From positions 1 through 58,070 of the forward strand of contig JAPOOK010000014.1 in the NCBI GenBank assembly GCA_026713485.1: a DNA stretch of 58,070 nucleotides, in the 5' to 3' direction. This DNA comes from Chloroflexota bacterium. GTDB lineage: Bacteria; Chloroflexota; Dehalococcoidia; UBA6926. Position 1 is the stretch's first letter; each line of letters starts with the position of its first letter. Made by a program: the position numbers and the translations under genes. Of the stretch, positions 1 through 8,648 are shown piece after piece. The notes beneath the pieces were generated by a model that made no database searches, had not been told where the DNA came from, and saw only the letters and a program-made list of their open reading frames with translations.

Positions 1-2
1 AC

Positions 3-473
3 TTCTGGGGAGTCGGCGCGGGGGGCCCGGCTGTTTCCGTCATTGGCGCACTGGTTCTCTACGCCGTTGGATACTTCGCACGGGAAGCCGGCGTGCGCCG
101 CATCGTCGTCACGTATGGAAAATATGCCTTTATCTCGGAGAACGACCTTGACCGTGCCACTGCGTGGTTCGAACGCTACGGCGAGGCGGCAATCGTCTTT
201 GGACGGCTGATCCCCATCATTCGCAGCGTGATTTCAATTCCGGCGGGCTATACCCGCATGAACCTTCTAAAGTTTCTCCTCTTTACCACCTTGGGAACAT
301 TCCTCTGGAGCCTGTTACAGGTCTATATCGGCTGGGTACTGGGCGAGAACTGGGAGAGGATCACGGAGATCACGGGCCCCTATCAAAACGCTACGCTGAT
401 ACTGATGGTGGCGGGTGTCGTGGGTTTCTTCGGCTGGCGCGCTTACAAGTGGAGAAGGAACAGGAGTGATTAA
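3..473 (+). CDS. DedA family membrane protein, 5' end cut by window edge
   Basis: The frame is open from the first bases of the window, so the start lies outside it; about 156 residues are visible. Visible features are a hydrophobic stretch with GALVLYAVGYFAREAG, then the family signature FGRLIPIIRSVISIPAG with its conserved arginines. A transmembrane helix around FLLFTTLGTFLWSLLQVYIG and a basic C-terminal tail after a last membrane segment follow. DedA/SNARE-associated proteins are inner-membrane transporters linked to lipid-carrier recycling and membrane homeostasis. The stop overlaps the start of the next small gene, so the two are probably co-transcribed. The family call is firm; the specific substrate is not known. 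Confidence 0.9.
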   Translation, partial: FWGVGAGGPAVSVIGALVLYAVGYFAREAGVRRIVVTYGKYAFISENDLDRATAWFERYGEAAIVFGRLIPIIRSVISIPAGYTRMNLLKFLLFTTLGTFLWSLLQVYIGWVLGENWERITEITGPYQNATLILMVAGVVGFFGWRAYKWRRNRSD

Positions 474-618
474 GCGAACCCTTATCCTTATCTTCGGCAT
501 ACTCATCGGCATCGTCCTGGCGTCGTCGATGTGGCCAAAGAACCGCAGCCCCCTCATCCAGTTCAATGCGAGGGGCATTTTGCGGATCGTCATCAATCGA
601 CCGGAGAGCGACGAGTGA
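466..618 (+). CDS. small single-pass membrane protein, unknown function
   Basis: A 50-residue protein starting at GTG 466, which overlaps the stop of the DedA gene by 8 bases. The start was chosen because a purine-rich GGAGAAGGAACAGGA segment lies just upstream. The N-terminus is one hydrophobic helix (LILIFGILIGIVLASSM) after two basic residues, followed by a short polar, basic tail. I do not recognise a family. Overlap with the DedA gene suggests translational coupling and a membrane-associated role, but this is inference. Confidence 0.5.
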   Translation: MIKRTLILIFGILIGIVLASSMWPKNRSPLIQFNARGILRIVINRPESDE

Positions 619-625
619 GAATACT

Positions 626-650
626 GGCGGTCATCTCTATCGTGACCGCC
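626..650. terminator. hairpin between convergent genes, candidate bidirectional terminator
   Basis: A perfect 8-bp stem (GGCGGTCA at 626-633, TGACCGCC at 643-650) with a 9-nt loop sits between the small membrane gene ending at 618 and the malic enzyme gene ending at 682 on the other strand. No T-run follows on either strand, so the termination role is inferred from position and stem strength. Confidence 0.45.
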
Positions 651-681
651 GCCGTGTTCGAGCGTAGCAACGCGCTCCGAT

Positions 682-2145
682 TCAGTGAGCCAACGGCGAG
701 AGATCAGGCATGTGCTCCCCGGTGTGGCTTCGCGAGCGGCGCGCAACGCCTGTGCGGAGCGCCGCCTTGCTAACCGCCCGTGACACCGCAGTCACCACTC
801 GTGAATTGAAGAGGCTCGGGATGATGTTCTCCTCGCTCAGTTCACGGTTAGAAACCACGGCGGCGAGTGCCTGCGCGGCAGCCATCTTCATCTCCTCGTT
901 GATGGTCCGCGCGCGAACGTCCAGCACGCCGCGGAACATGCCGGGGAAGCAGAGGGCGTTGTTGATCTGATTCGGGTAGTCCGAACGCCCCGTTGCCACC
1001 ACGCGCACATACTGATGCGCCTCTTCCGGCGACACTTCAGGGTCGGGGTTGGCTAACGCAAAGACGATGCCGTCGCTGTTCATGCGCGCCAGGTCTTTGG
1101 CCTCAATGACTCCCGGCCCGGAAAGGCCGATGAAAAGGTCTGAGTCATTCAGCCCTGCGCGAATATCTCCGGCAAAGTTGCGCGGGTTGGTGTTCTCCGC
1201 GAGCCACATCTTGCCGGAGTTGCCCTCGATATCGCCGCGATCGCGGTGAATCGCTCCCTGTCGGTCGAAAACGATGATGTCACGCAGGCCCGCCGCAACG
1301 AGCATCCGCGTGGTCGCCACGCCGCTCGCCCCGGCGCCAGTCATGACGGCGCGAAGCTCGCCGATATCCTTGCCGACGATCTTGAGCGCGTTCAGAAGGG
1401 CAGCCGTAACCACGACTGCCGTCCCGTGCTGATCGTCATGGAACACGGGGATATCCAGCTCCTCCTTCAGCCGCTCCTCGATCTCGAAGCAGCGCGGCGC
1501 GGAGATGTCTTCCAGGTTGATGCCGCCGAACCCGACGGCCAACGCCTTGACCGTTTCCACAATCTGGTCCGGGTCGCTGGTATCCAGGCAGATTGGCCAT
1601 GCGTCCACGTCAGCGAGTTCCTTGAAGAGGATTGCTTTGCCCTCCATGACGGGCAGGGCGGCCTTAGGCCCAATGTTGCCGAGGCCCAGCACTGCCGTCC
1701 CGTCAGAGACAACGGCCACCGTATTGGCCTTGGACGTAAGCGACCAAACTGACTCAGGGTTTTCGCCGATGAATGAGGCGACACGTCCCACGCCAGGCGT
1801 ATACACCTGCGAGAGATCGCGGTGGTTCTCAACGGGTGTGCGGGTGTGCATCTCGATCTTGCCGCCTGTATGCACGAGGAACGAGGGATCTGTGAATGCG
1901 ATGATCTTTGCGCCGGCCTTGCGCAGCGCCCGCGCGACGCGCTGTCCGTGCTCCATGTTCATCACGCCGATGGTGAGATCACGGACGATACGTTTGCCGC
2001 GCGTGCGGACGAGATCGACGGCAGTGATGTCGGCCTCGTTGTCTCCGACTGTGGTCGTGATCATGCCGAGCATGCCGACCTTGTTCGGATACTCAAGGCG
2101 TATGGTGACGGTGTAGCCGTATTCGGGATAGTCGGATGAGACCAC
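682..2145 (-). CDS. NAD(P)-dependent malic enzyme with N-terminal ACT domain
   Basis: Oxidative decarboxylation of malate to pyruvate in the cytoplasm. About the first 80 residues form an ACT-type regulatory domain (TVTIRLEYPNKVGMLGMIT). The malic enzyme N-domain follows with QVYTPGVGRV, KANTVAVVSDGTAVLGLGN and FHDDQHGTAVV (metal-binding acidic residues), then a Rossmann NAD(P) domain with GAGASGVATTRML. Length (487 aa) fits ACT-malic enzymes, which are longer than the 400-residue short form. Two GTG codons compete; 2145 is preferred because GGGGGAGG precedes it at 5 nt, whereas 2151 directly abuts that sequence. It connects the TCA genes elsewhere in the window to pyruvate. The ACT domain suggests allosteric control by a small molecule. 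Confidence 0.93.
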   Translation of the reverse strand: MVSSDYPEYGYTVTIRLEYPNKVGMLGMITTTVGDNEADITAVDLVRTRGKRIVRDLTIGVMNMEHGQRVARALRKAGAKIIAFTDPSFLVHTGGKIEMHTRTPVENHRDLSQVYTPGVGRVASFIGENPESVWSLTSKANTVAVVSDGTAVLGLGNIGPKAALPVMEGKAILFKELADVDAWPICLDTSDPDQIVETVKALAVGFGGINLEDISAPRCFEIEERLKEELDIPVFHDDQHGTAVVVTAALLNALKIVGKDIGELRAVMTGAGASGVATTRMLVAAGLRDIIVFDRQGAIHRDRGDIEGNSGKMWLAENTNPRNFAGDIRAGLNDSDLFIGLSGPGVIEAKDLARMNSDGIVFALANPDPEVSPEEAHQYVRVVATGRSDYPNQINNALCFPGMFRGVLDVRARTINEEMKMAAAQALAAVVSNRELSEENIIPSLFNSRVVTAVSRAVSKAALRTGVARRSRSHTGEHMPDLSPLAH

Positions 2146-2181
2146 GTACACCTCCCCCAGGCGCGTCGTGCTTGAGCAGTC

Positions 2182-2211
2182 AGTATAGCCGCCGCCGCCC
2201 TAATGCGTCAT
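2182..2211 (-). promoter_or_regulatory. candidate promoter of the malic enzyme gene
   Basis: On the minus strand, TATACT (2182-2187) is a good -10 box. ATGACG (2206-2211) is a fair -35, spaced 18 nt. The leader to the GTG start at 2145 would be about 30 nt and contains the GGGGGAGG ribosome-binding site. Confidence 0.4.
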
Positions 2212-2261
2212 GAGATTGTGTCACATTTCGACTCTCACTGACGCCGCCGGTTCCTTTGGCC

Positions 2262-3431
2262 TTACTGCCCGAACGTCACCATCTGCGCCTCATCCGCGCT
2301 CATCCTGACCAACTCGTCTACGTCAAGCGCGGTTTCCATGCGCTCCGCCTCAACAATGGATGACCGCAGAATCGGATGTTTCGGCACGAAAAGGGAGCAG
2401 CAGTCCTCGTCCGGCAAGATTGATATATCAAACGTGCCCAATCGCCGTGCCTCGGTGATGATCTCCTGCTTGTCCATGCCGATAAGCGGCCGGAGCACGG
2501 GCATCCTCGCCACTGAATCAATCGTGGAAATGTTCTCCACGGTCTGGCTGGCCACCTGTCCGATGCTCTCTCCGGTCACGAGGGCCAGCGCGTTTACTCG
2601 CCGAGCCAACTCCTCCGCCACCCGCACCATGAATCTTCTGTAGGCGACCACCCGGTATGCCGGGTTGACCGCCGCGACAATCTGACGCTGGGCGTCCGCG
2701 AATGGCACAAGGTGCAGGCGTGATCCGAATTGTGATTCGTCCAGCACACGCACGAGATCTCGCGCCTTGTCTCGCGATGAACCGTCCACGAGCGGGAAGC
2801 TGTGGAAGTGAACAAAGTCCACCGTACATCCACGTCGGAACATGCGGGCCGCCGCGACCGGCGAGTCGATGCCGCCTGACAGCAGCGCCATGACGTGGCC
2901 GGAACTGCCAACCGGCAGCCCGCCCGCGCCGGGAACGGACTCCACGTAGACGAACGCGTCTCTCTCTCGCACGTCAATGCGCAGATCGATGTCCGCCCCT
3001 CGGAGCTTGACCGCCGCACCCGTCTCCTCTTCCACGAGAGAGCCAATCTGCGTGTTCAGGTCAGCGGAGGTCAACGGGTAGCGCTTGTCTGCCCGTGATG
3101 CGGATACCCGAAAGGTCTCTGCGCCGTTCCACTCGTCGCGAATGGTTTCCCTGACTCCGTCAACAATCTCATCAAACGCCAGGCCGGTTCGAAGCACCGG
3201 TGCGATGCGGGCGATACCGTAAACACGCGAAATGACGTTCAGGGCAGGGGAGGCATCGGACCCGTCCGGCAGGTCAACACGAATCTGGCTGCGTTCCTGC
3301 CGAACAGGATGATCCAGCCCCGCCCGCGCCAGCGCCTTGCGCACGTTGGTGGCCAACGCGCCGACAAACACGCCGCGGTTCTTCCCTTTCAGCGCCACCT
3401 CGTGGTAGCGAATCAGCAGATGTCTTGACAT
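2262..3431 (-). CDS. thiI: tRNA 4-thiouridine synthetase ThiI (no rhodanese domain)
   Basis: A 389-residue protein that adenylates U8 of tRNA for sulfur insertion and may also serve thiazole synthesis. The start ATG at 3431 gives the usual N-terminus (HLLIRYHEVALKGKNRG); the longer open frame upstream has no family match. A ferredoxin-like/THUMP region spans about residues 55-165. The PP-loop SGGIDS is at 185-190. The C-terminus ends shortly after the ATP-pyrophosphatase domain, so the rhodanese extension of the E. coli enzyme is absent, as in Bacillus. Sulfur must then come from another donor. It is divergent from the small YHS-like gene. Confidence 0.93.
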   Translation of the reverse strand: MSRHLLIRYHEVALKGKNRGVFVGALATNVRKALARAGLDHPVRQERSQIRVDLPDGSDASPALNVISRVYGIARIAPVLRTGLAFDEIVDGVRETIRDEWNGAETFRVSASRADKRYPLTSADLNTQIGSLVEEETGAAVKLRGADIDLRIDVRERDAFVYVESVPGAGGLPVGSSGHVMALLSGGIDSPVAAARMFRRGCTVDFVHFHSFPLVDGSSRDKARDLVRVLDESQFGSRLHLVPFADAQRQIVAAVNPAYRVVAYRRFMVRVAEELARRVNALALVTGESIGQVASQTVENISTIDSVARMPVLRPLIGMDKQEIITEARRLGTFDISILPDEDCCSLFVPKHPILRSSIVEAERMETALDVDELVRMSADEAQMVTFGQ

Positions 3432-3505
3432 TCGCCTCGCGCCATTCCGTGTTCCATGACTGCTTATCAATACTAACGTGGTCAGCCCGAGGCACGCCTC
3501 GCTCC

Positions 3506-3535
3506 TTGACACGCAATTGGAGGGCGGCGTACAGT
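3506..3535 (+). promoter_or_regulatory. candidate sigma-70 promoter of the YHS-like gene
   Basis: A perfect TTGACA (3506-3511) and TACAGT (3530-3535) are separated by 18 nt. A start site near 3542 would leave a leader of about 40 nt carrying a GGGGGAG ribosome-binding site before the ATG at 3583. Confidence 0.5.
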
Positions 3536-3582
3536 CGGCATGAATTATTGTCTTGGACATGCAGAAAGTGGGGGAGTGGGAG

Positions 3583-3786
3583 ATGCCTGAAACAGATCCT
3601 GTTACCGGTTACGAGTTTTCCGACAGCGAGGTTACGGAGATCGACAACGGCAACAACCGCGTCGGCACCAAGTTCCGGCACGATAGCAAGTGGTACTACT
3701 TCAGAAGCCTGTCTGAGCGGCAGAAGTTCATCGGCAACCCCGAGGCGTTCCTCGGCGGCGGCGAGGATTCTGACAGCAACGACTAG
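3583..3786 (+). CDS. small YHS-domain-like protein lacking cysteines
   Basis: A 67-residue soluble protein. ATG 3583 was chosen because GGGGGAGTGGGAG lies just upstream; TTG 3553 and ATG 3559 are in frame but have no such site. The order DPVTGYEF, WYYFRSLSERQKF, NPEAFL resembles the YHS domain (DPVCG, YYFCS..C...F, NPE.YL). Every cysteine expected of that family is replaced, so metal binding is unlikely as in typical members. The tail is acidic. The YHS assignment rests on pattern resemblance only; the function is unknown. Confidence 0.6.
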   Translation: MPETDPVTGYEFSDSEVTEIDNGNNRVGTKFRHDSKWYYFRSLSERQKFIGNPEAFLGGGEDSDSND

Positions 3787-3792
3787 GCGCCC

Positions 3793-5253
3793 TTACGCTG
3801 CGGGCGCGGGCACGAGTGCATCAACAAGGTCCCAATAAGCGGTCGACAGCGACGGATCCCGATCATTTAGGTAATCGCCGAGAGTAGGGACTATTACTAC
3901 GTTCGGGGCGATTCCAGTCTCCTGGATTTGACGTCCTGACGGCGTGTGCCAGTTTGAGACGGTCACATACAACGCGGAGCCGTCACTAAGTTCCTGGAAC
4001 GCCTGCACGCTGCCCTTGCCGAATGTTCGGGTGCCGTACACAGTGGCGCGGTCATGATCCTGCAGCGCTCCGGCCACCACCTCAGACGCGCTGGCTGAGA
4101 ACCCGTTGACGAGTACAGCCAAGGGCAATTCATAGGCCTGCCCATCGTTGTCAACTTTCCATTCGATACGGCGGCCCTCGCGCGTCACCTCGTACATCGC
4201 GAGCCCCTCCGGCACGAATTCCCCGATGATGCTGACTGCGCCCGACAGTGAGCCGCCGGGGTTGGAGCGAACGTCCAAAATCAGCGCCTCGATGTCTCGC
4301 TCGAGCAGCGTGCTCAGCGCCTCATTGAAATCGTCACCCGTTTCCCGGTGGAAGCGTTCCACCCGGATGTAGCCGATCGGCGGTCGTTCTGAGTCCTCGC
4401 CAAAGATTCGGGTCTCAAGGGACGTCGGCACCACTTCGCGCACTACTGTGACGCTCATCTGGGAGCTCGGGTCGTCCCACGGGCGCCTTATCTCAAGCAC
4501 AACCTCTGTGCCACTCTCTCCCTTGACGATCTCCACCAACTCATCGACGTCCATCTCAGTTACGTCCATGCCGTTCACGGAGATAATGCCGTCGCCCACT
4601 TGAAGGCCGGCCGCCTCCGCCGGACCGCCAATGAACACGTCTGAGATCACGTTGATGTCGTCTGTGCTTCCAACCCGGGCCCCAATTCCCTCATAGGAGC
4701 TCTCCGCGAAGAATTCCTGGGCCTCCTCATACTGTCCCGCATCCAGGAACGTGAGGGCAGGGTCCTCTCCGCGCACAAACAGTCCCCGCCGCGCAGCCTC
4801 CGTGACCGCTTCGAGAGGCGCGTCAGGGTAATCTCGCTGGAGGATCTGCATCGCCCGCCAGATGTCCTCGAGGCCGGGCGGCACAGTGGACGGTACTTCC
4901 TGGCTCGAACTTTCCACTTCGGAAAGGATGCGGTCGGCGGTATTGAAGCCCCGCTCGCCGGTAGCCGCAATAGTCATGAAGTAGATGGTGCGGTCGATGT
5001 CGTCCTGGTCGGGACGGAGTGGAATTCCTGAGGTCTCTTCAAAGACACGTATCGCTTCAGTGAGAATACCGAAGTTTCCCGGCCCGCTGAACGATATTCG
5101 GTCATCGCTTGGCGCAACGAACGTCTCACGCACGCCGGCAACCAGAACGATGAACATCAACAGCAAGGACAGTCCAACGGTGAACGACACCGTGCGGCCT
5201 GGGTTCTGTCGAGTCTCAGGGGGAAGTTCGGACTCAGGTTCGTATAGATTCAT
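3793..5253 (-). CDS. S41 family C-terminal processing protease (CtpA-like)
   Basis: A 486-residue membrane-anchored serine protease acting outside the cytoplasm. One N-terminal transmembrane segment lies at about residues 23-45. A PDZ domain (GGPAEAAGLQVGDGIISVNG) follows. The peptidase core contains ILDVRSNPGGSL, then the nucleophile region NGFSASASEVVAGAL and the general-base lysine in RTFGKGSVQ. These match the Ser-Lys dyad of tail-specific proteases. The start ATG has AGGA 7 nt upstream. It is divergent from hflX. The natural substrate is unknown. Confidence 0.92.
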   Translation of the reverse strand: MNLYEPESELPPETRQNPGRTVSFTVGLSLLLMFIVLVAGVRETFVAPSDDRISFSGPGNFGILTEAIRVFEETSGIPLRPDQDDIDRTIYFMTIAATGERGFNTADRILSEVESSSQEVPSTVPPGLEDIWRAMQILQRDYPDAPLEAVTEAARRGLFVRGEDPALTFLDAGQYEEAQEFFAESSYEGIGARVGSTDDINVISDVFIGGPAEAAGLQVGDGIISVNGMDVTEMDVDELVEIVKGESGTEVVLEIRRPWDDPSSQMSVTVVREVVPTSLETRIFGEDSERPPIGYIRVERFHRETGDDFNEALSTLLERDIEALILDVRSNPGGSLSGAVSIIGEFVPEGLAMYEVTREGRRIEWKVDNDGQAYELPLAVLVNGFSASASEVVAGALQDHDRATVYGTRTFGKGSVQAFQELSDGSALYVTVSNWHTPSGRQIQETGIAPNVVIVPTLGDYLNDRDPSLSTAYWDLVDALVPAPAA

Positions 5254-5379
5254 TGCGTATCCTCATTCTACGCGCGGCAAATCACACCCACGAGGTGGGG
5301 TTACTGCCGTTGCATCGTATACTTGAACGCATAGCGACCCTTAACGGTTTCCCGTCTCGAGCGATTTAAGCGGAGGCAG

Positions 5380-6552
5380 ATGAGCAAGCGACGCAACGGC
5401 AGCAGTCCGGGATCAAACGGTCATGCAACGGCCCGGCCCGGCGAGCGTGCCCTGCTCATCGGTGCGGCGGTCAAGAGCAGGGGAGCGTCTTGGTCACTCG
5501 ATGAGTCCCTTGAGGAACTCAATGCGCTTGCGCAGAGCGCCGGCGCAACTGTTGTGGCAGTTGAGCGCCAACGACTCGATCGATTCACCCCTCACTACAT
5601 GGGCAGCGGCAAACTCGAAGAGATGCTAAGTCTCGCCCGTGATGAAGAAATATCTACCATCATCCTCGATGACGAGCTGACGCCAACCCAGCAGCGCAAT
5701 CTCGAGGAGTCGTTCAAGGTCAAGGTGCTGGACAGAACGGCGTTGATTTTGGACATCTTCGCGCAGCGGGCCCAGTCCATGGAGGGGCGGCTGCAGGTTG
5801 AATTGGCGCAGCATGAATACCTCCTGCCGCGCATTCGCGGCCAATGGAGCCACCTTGAGCGACTTGGCGGCGGTATTGGGACACGAGGCCCCGGCGAATC
5901 CCAGCTGGAAACGGATCGCCGCTTGGTCCGCAACCGCATCCACCGTCTCAAAGGGCAGCTGGAGGACGTGCGCCGCCGTCGCGCTCAGCACCGTGAATCC
6001 CGCAAAAACAAGGGTCTGCCCACGGTCTCCCTTATCGGCTATACGAACGCCGGCAAGAGCACCTTGATGAACGCTCTAACACGTGCCGACGTGCTTGCTG
6101 AAGATAAGCCGTTCGCAACGCTTGACCCCGTAACGCGCATGATGCGGCTACCGGCCGGGGGCGAGGGACTGCTCACAGACACGGTGGGTTTCATCCAGAA
6201 GCTCCCACACAGCCTCGTTGCGGCCTTTCGCGCCACGCTTGAGGAATTGGAGGACGCCGACTTGCTCCTCCACGTGGCGGACGCCAACGCGCCTGCCGCG
6301 TCAATGCACTACAAATCGGTGCTCTCATTGCTGGACGAGCTTGAGGTGGCTGACAAGCCGCGCATCCTTGTAATGAACAAAATGGACCTTGTTGATGCCG
6401 AATCGTCGCCCGAATACCGCGCCCTTGTGGATCAGGCTCTGAACAGGACGCCAGACCTCGCCATCATCCCCGTGTCGGCGATTTCAGGCCGCGGCCTTGA
6501 CGACCTCCGCAGCGCCATCGAATTTAACCTCGCCTCCGCCGTCCGCGTCTAA
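5380..6552 (+). CDS. hflX: GTPase HflX
   Basis: A 390-residue ribosome-associated GTPase that splits stalled or stressed 70S ribosomes. The N-terminal glycine-rich HflX domain includes GSGKLEEM and [10 protein letters not shown]. The linker has [20 protein letters not shown]. The G domain carries G1 GYTNAGKST (220-228), G3 DTVGF and G4 NKMD. GCGGAGGCAG sits just before the ATG. The stop codon overlaps that of the convergent Nudix gene in the tetranucleotide CTAA. Confidence 0.96.
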   Translation: MSKRRNGSSPGSNGHATARPGERALLIGAAVKSRGASWSLDESLEELNALAQSAGATVVAVERQRLDRFTPHYMGSGKLEEMLSLARDEEISTIILDDELTPTQQRNLEESFKVKVLDRTALILDIFAQRAQSMEGRLQVELAQHEYLLPRIRGQWSHLERLGGGIGTRGPGESQLETDRRLVRNRIHRLKGQLEDVRRRRAQHRESRKNKGLPTVSLIGYTNAGKSTLMNALTRADVLAEDKPFATLDPVTRMMRLPAGGEGLLTDTVGFIQKLPHSLVAAFRATLEELEDADLLLHVADANAPAASMHYKSVLSLLDELEVADKPRILVMNKMDLVDAESSPEYRALVDQALNRTPDLAIIPVSAISGRGLDDLRSAIEFNLASAVRV

Positions 6553-7001
6553 CCGCCCAGCCATTCCAGGTAAAGGCGCGTACAAAGCGACCCACGCGTT
6601 GCCGTCTCCCGCAGGTCCTCCGGTGCGACCCAGCGCCAGTCCTCGTAGAGCGTGACTGACTTCCCCGAATCAGCCTGGCGCGCAGGCAGTGAGATGGGTA
6701 GGGGAGAGTTTTCGTCCCACACCATCGCGTAGACCGTCATTGATTGTGAATTCGCCCCGTCGTCGCGCTGCCCCTCATTGATCCTCGTAAGTCCTCCGGC
6801 AGGTGCCTGAAGCCCTAACTTGTCTCTCAGGACGCGTGTCACGGCTTCGTCTTCCGATTCGCCGTCCCGTGCAGTGGCGGCAGGCAAGCCCCACAATCCG
6901 CCGAGCGGATCATCCAGGACCTTTGGCCGCAATACAGCGACCACGCGCTCAGCACCGCCAGCCTGCGCCGAGCGAATCGCCACCGAGACAGAACGCTTCA
7001 C
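6549..7001 (-). CDS. Nudix hydrolase-like protein with degenerate Nudix box
   Basis: A 150-residue protein if started at GTG 7001 (AAAGG lies 9 nt upstream); a TTG at 7034 would add 11 residues. The fold is recognisable from [20 protein letters not shown] and a terminal WVAPEDL. In the Nudix box the run after the spacing glutamate reads RVLRDKLGL, where the consensus is RExxEExGU. The catalytic glutamates are therefore changed to V, D and K. It may bind nucleotides without normal hydrolysis, or act on an unusual substrate. It is convergent with hflX. Confidence 0.75.
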   Translation of the reverse strand: MKRSVSVAIRSAQAGGAERVVAVLRPKVLDDPLGGLWGLPAATARDGESEDEAVTRVLRDKLGLQAPAGGLTRINEGQRDDGANSQSMTVYAMVWDENSPLPISLPARQADSGKSVTLYEDWRWVAPEDLRETATRGSLCTRLYLEWLGG

Positions 7002-7156
7002 GTATATAACGCCTTTCGCTGCATTGAGGGTCAAAAACTGTCGGGCAGTGGGCTAATGGCCTATTTTCGTTGCGGGACATCTTACTTCGCACAATAGATA
7101 TTATGTTGTTTTCAAATAGGTATTGGCAAGCGAGAGCCAAGCTGGTCAGAGCCTAC

Positions 7157-7182
7157 CGTTCGCCCTGAGCCTGTCGAAGGGC
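7157..7182. repeat. dispersed palindromic repeat A, copy 1
   Basis: The core CCTGAGCCTGTCGAAGG (7164-7180) recurs exactly at 27849-27865. The arms GCCCT (7162-7166) and AGGGC (7178-7182) pair. It lies in the AT-rich 276-nt spacer 7002-7277, in which I see no gene. Confidence 0.8.
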
Positions 7183-7277
7183 CTGCAGAAATACGAGCCG
7201 TTGACATCCCCTAACCTGTGACCCCACGATAATCTTCAGAGCGACCCGTACACGTACAGTTCCGCTCCAACATTGTC

Positions 7278-7652
7278 ATGAACAAAGTCTACCGAAACTA
7301 CATCATTGGCCTCGTGGCCCTCGGATTCATTGTTTTGAACCCGCTGCATCTGCCATGGACGATGCAATGGGTCATTGAAAATCAAGCCGGTACGCCGCTG
7401 GGCGATTTCGTCGCCACGTACGAGTCGCAGATCATCGTCGGCGCAACGGTGTACTTCACGGCGGTGATGATTCCCGTCTACATCTGGCTGTGGCGTCGGA
7501 GGCGCAATGCCGGGCAAACTCCTAAGCGAGAAGCCCCCGCGCCGATTGAAAACCCGGAGCCCGGCGAACCGACCTATCGTGGCCCCGGCGGCGGCAAGCG
7601 CCTTCCGCCGAGCATGAGGCCCAAGGCCAACCGACGCCGCCGCAGGCGCTAG
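7278..7652 (+). CDS. small membrane protein with basic, proline-rich tail, unknown function
   Basis: A 124-residue protein. Hydrophobic segments lie at about residues 8-28 (YIIGLVALGFIVLN) and 50-72 (IIVGATVYFTAVMIPVYIWL). A proline-rich cytoplasmic-like tail ends in RRRRRR. Positive residues after the second helix suggest both ends face the cytoplasm. I do not recognise a family. It is followed after 16 nt by another membrane-anchored gene on the same strand, so they may form an operon. Confidence 0.65.
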   Translation: MNKVYRNYIIGLVALGFIVLNPLHLPWTMQWVIENQAGTPLGDFVATYESQIIVGATVYFTAVMIPVYIWLWRRRRNAGQTPKREAPAPIENPEPGEPTYRGPGGGKRLPPSMRPKANRRRRRR

Positions 7653-7668
7653 AGACCGCCCGCCTGCC

Positions 7669-8181
7669 ATGAGGCGTTACGAACCGGAGACCGTCAAGGA
7701 CATCGTTCTCGGCTACCTTGGGCGCGGTGGGTATATGCTGCCCACCAATGAATCCGGCGAGGAACCGCCCATTGGCGACCTCGTTATCCTGCATGGGCGC
7801 GGCCACCGGGCCATCGCGCGATTTGAGTTCGGCGTGTCACCTGGAAAACTCGAACCATCCGCTGTGGAGGAGTTCAGCAACCAAAAGGAGTCGTTACAGG
7901 CGACTGCCGCCTTTCTGATCACTGACGGAGAACTGTCGGACGCTGCGCGAGAGCGCGTAGAGGAGGCAGGCGTCACGGCCATCGCCGGCCAATCATTGGA
8001 GAACCTGGTCGTGGCCTATCGTGGCGCGACGTGGCCGCCGTTGAGGCGCCCGGAGGAACCGCTGCCGTTCCAGAAGTACATTCCCTGGTTCGTTGGAATC
8101 TCGCTGGTCGTAATCGTAGCCCTCGTTTTGGCTCTGATCTCAGCCGAAATGACCATTCGACCGCCGGATTGGGGAGGTTAG
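7669..8181 (+). CDS. membrane-anchored restriction-endonuclease-fold-like protein (Mrr-like), probably inactive
   Basis: A 170-residue protein. The segment AAFLITDGELSDAARERVEE followed by AGVTAIAGQSLENLV resembles the end of Mrr/restriction-like domains (an ITxG..S..A....GI.LIDG..L..L pattern). Upstream, GDLVILHGRGHRAIARFEFG lies where the D...(E/Q)xK catalytic strand would be, but the lysine is absent. One transmembrane helix (YIPWFVGISLVVIVALVLAL) lies near the C-terminus with a short external tail. Domain assignment is inference from pattern; loss of catalytic residues argues against nuclease activity. The stop overlaps the dtd stop in TTAG. Confidence 0.55.
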   Translation: MRRYEPETVKDIVLGYLGRGGYMLPTNESGEEPPIGDLVILHGRGHRAIARFEFGVSPGKLEPSAVEEFSNQKESLQATAAFLITDGELSDAARERVEEAGVTAIAGQSLENLVVAYRGATWPPLRRPEEPLPFQKYIPWFVGISLVVIVALVLALISAEMTIRPPDWGG

Positions 8182-8642
8182 GCTCGTCTCGCCCGCTGCC
8201 TGTCCTCGCTATCGATGATGATCGTCACGGGTCCATCGTTGACCAGTTCCACGTCCATCATTGCCCCGAATCGCCCCGTCTCAACGGTCAATCCCTTGGC
8301 GCGCAGTTCGGTAACTAACAGTTGATAGAGACGCTCTGCCTCCGCGGGTTGCGCCGCCCCTACAAAACTGGGTCTGCGCCCCTTGCGGGTATCCGCGTAC
8401 AGCGTGAACTGGCTGACGACGAGCAACGAGCCGCCCGTCTCGGTCACTGAGCTTTCGAAATGCTTGTCACCGTCGGCAAAGATGCGAAGGTTAGGAATCT
8501 TCCCTGCGAGGTAACTGACGTCATCCTCAGTGTCGCCGTCCTTCACACCGGCCAAGATCAGCGCACCGTGACCAATTTCCCCGACAATCTCGCCGTCGAC
8601 GCGCACGCTCGCGCGTGAAACCCGCTGGAGGACGACGCGCAC
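8178..8642 (-). CDS. dtd: D-aminoacyl-tRNA deacylase
   Basis: A 154-residue protein that hydrolyses D-amino acids (and glycine) mischarged on tRNA. Family landmarks are the N-terminus MRVVLQRVSRASVRVDGE, the SQFTLYAD motif and the NDGPVTIIID loop matching the NxGPxT site that excludes L-amino acids. Length matches the bacterial family (about 145-150). It lies upstream on the minus strand of nothing obvious; the FmdB genes precede it on the same strand with 6 nt spacing, suggesting one transcript. Confidence 0.95.
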   Translation of the reverse strand: MRVVLQRVSRASVRVDGEIVGEIGHGALILAGVKDGDTEDDVSYLAGKIPNLRIFADGDKHFESSVTETGGSLLVVSQFTLYADTRKGRRPSFVGAAQPAEAERLYQLLVTELRAKGLTVETGRFGAMMDVELVNDGPVTIIIDSEDRQRARRA

Positions 8643-8648
8643 GCTGCG

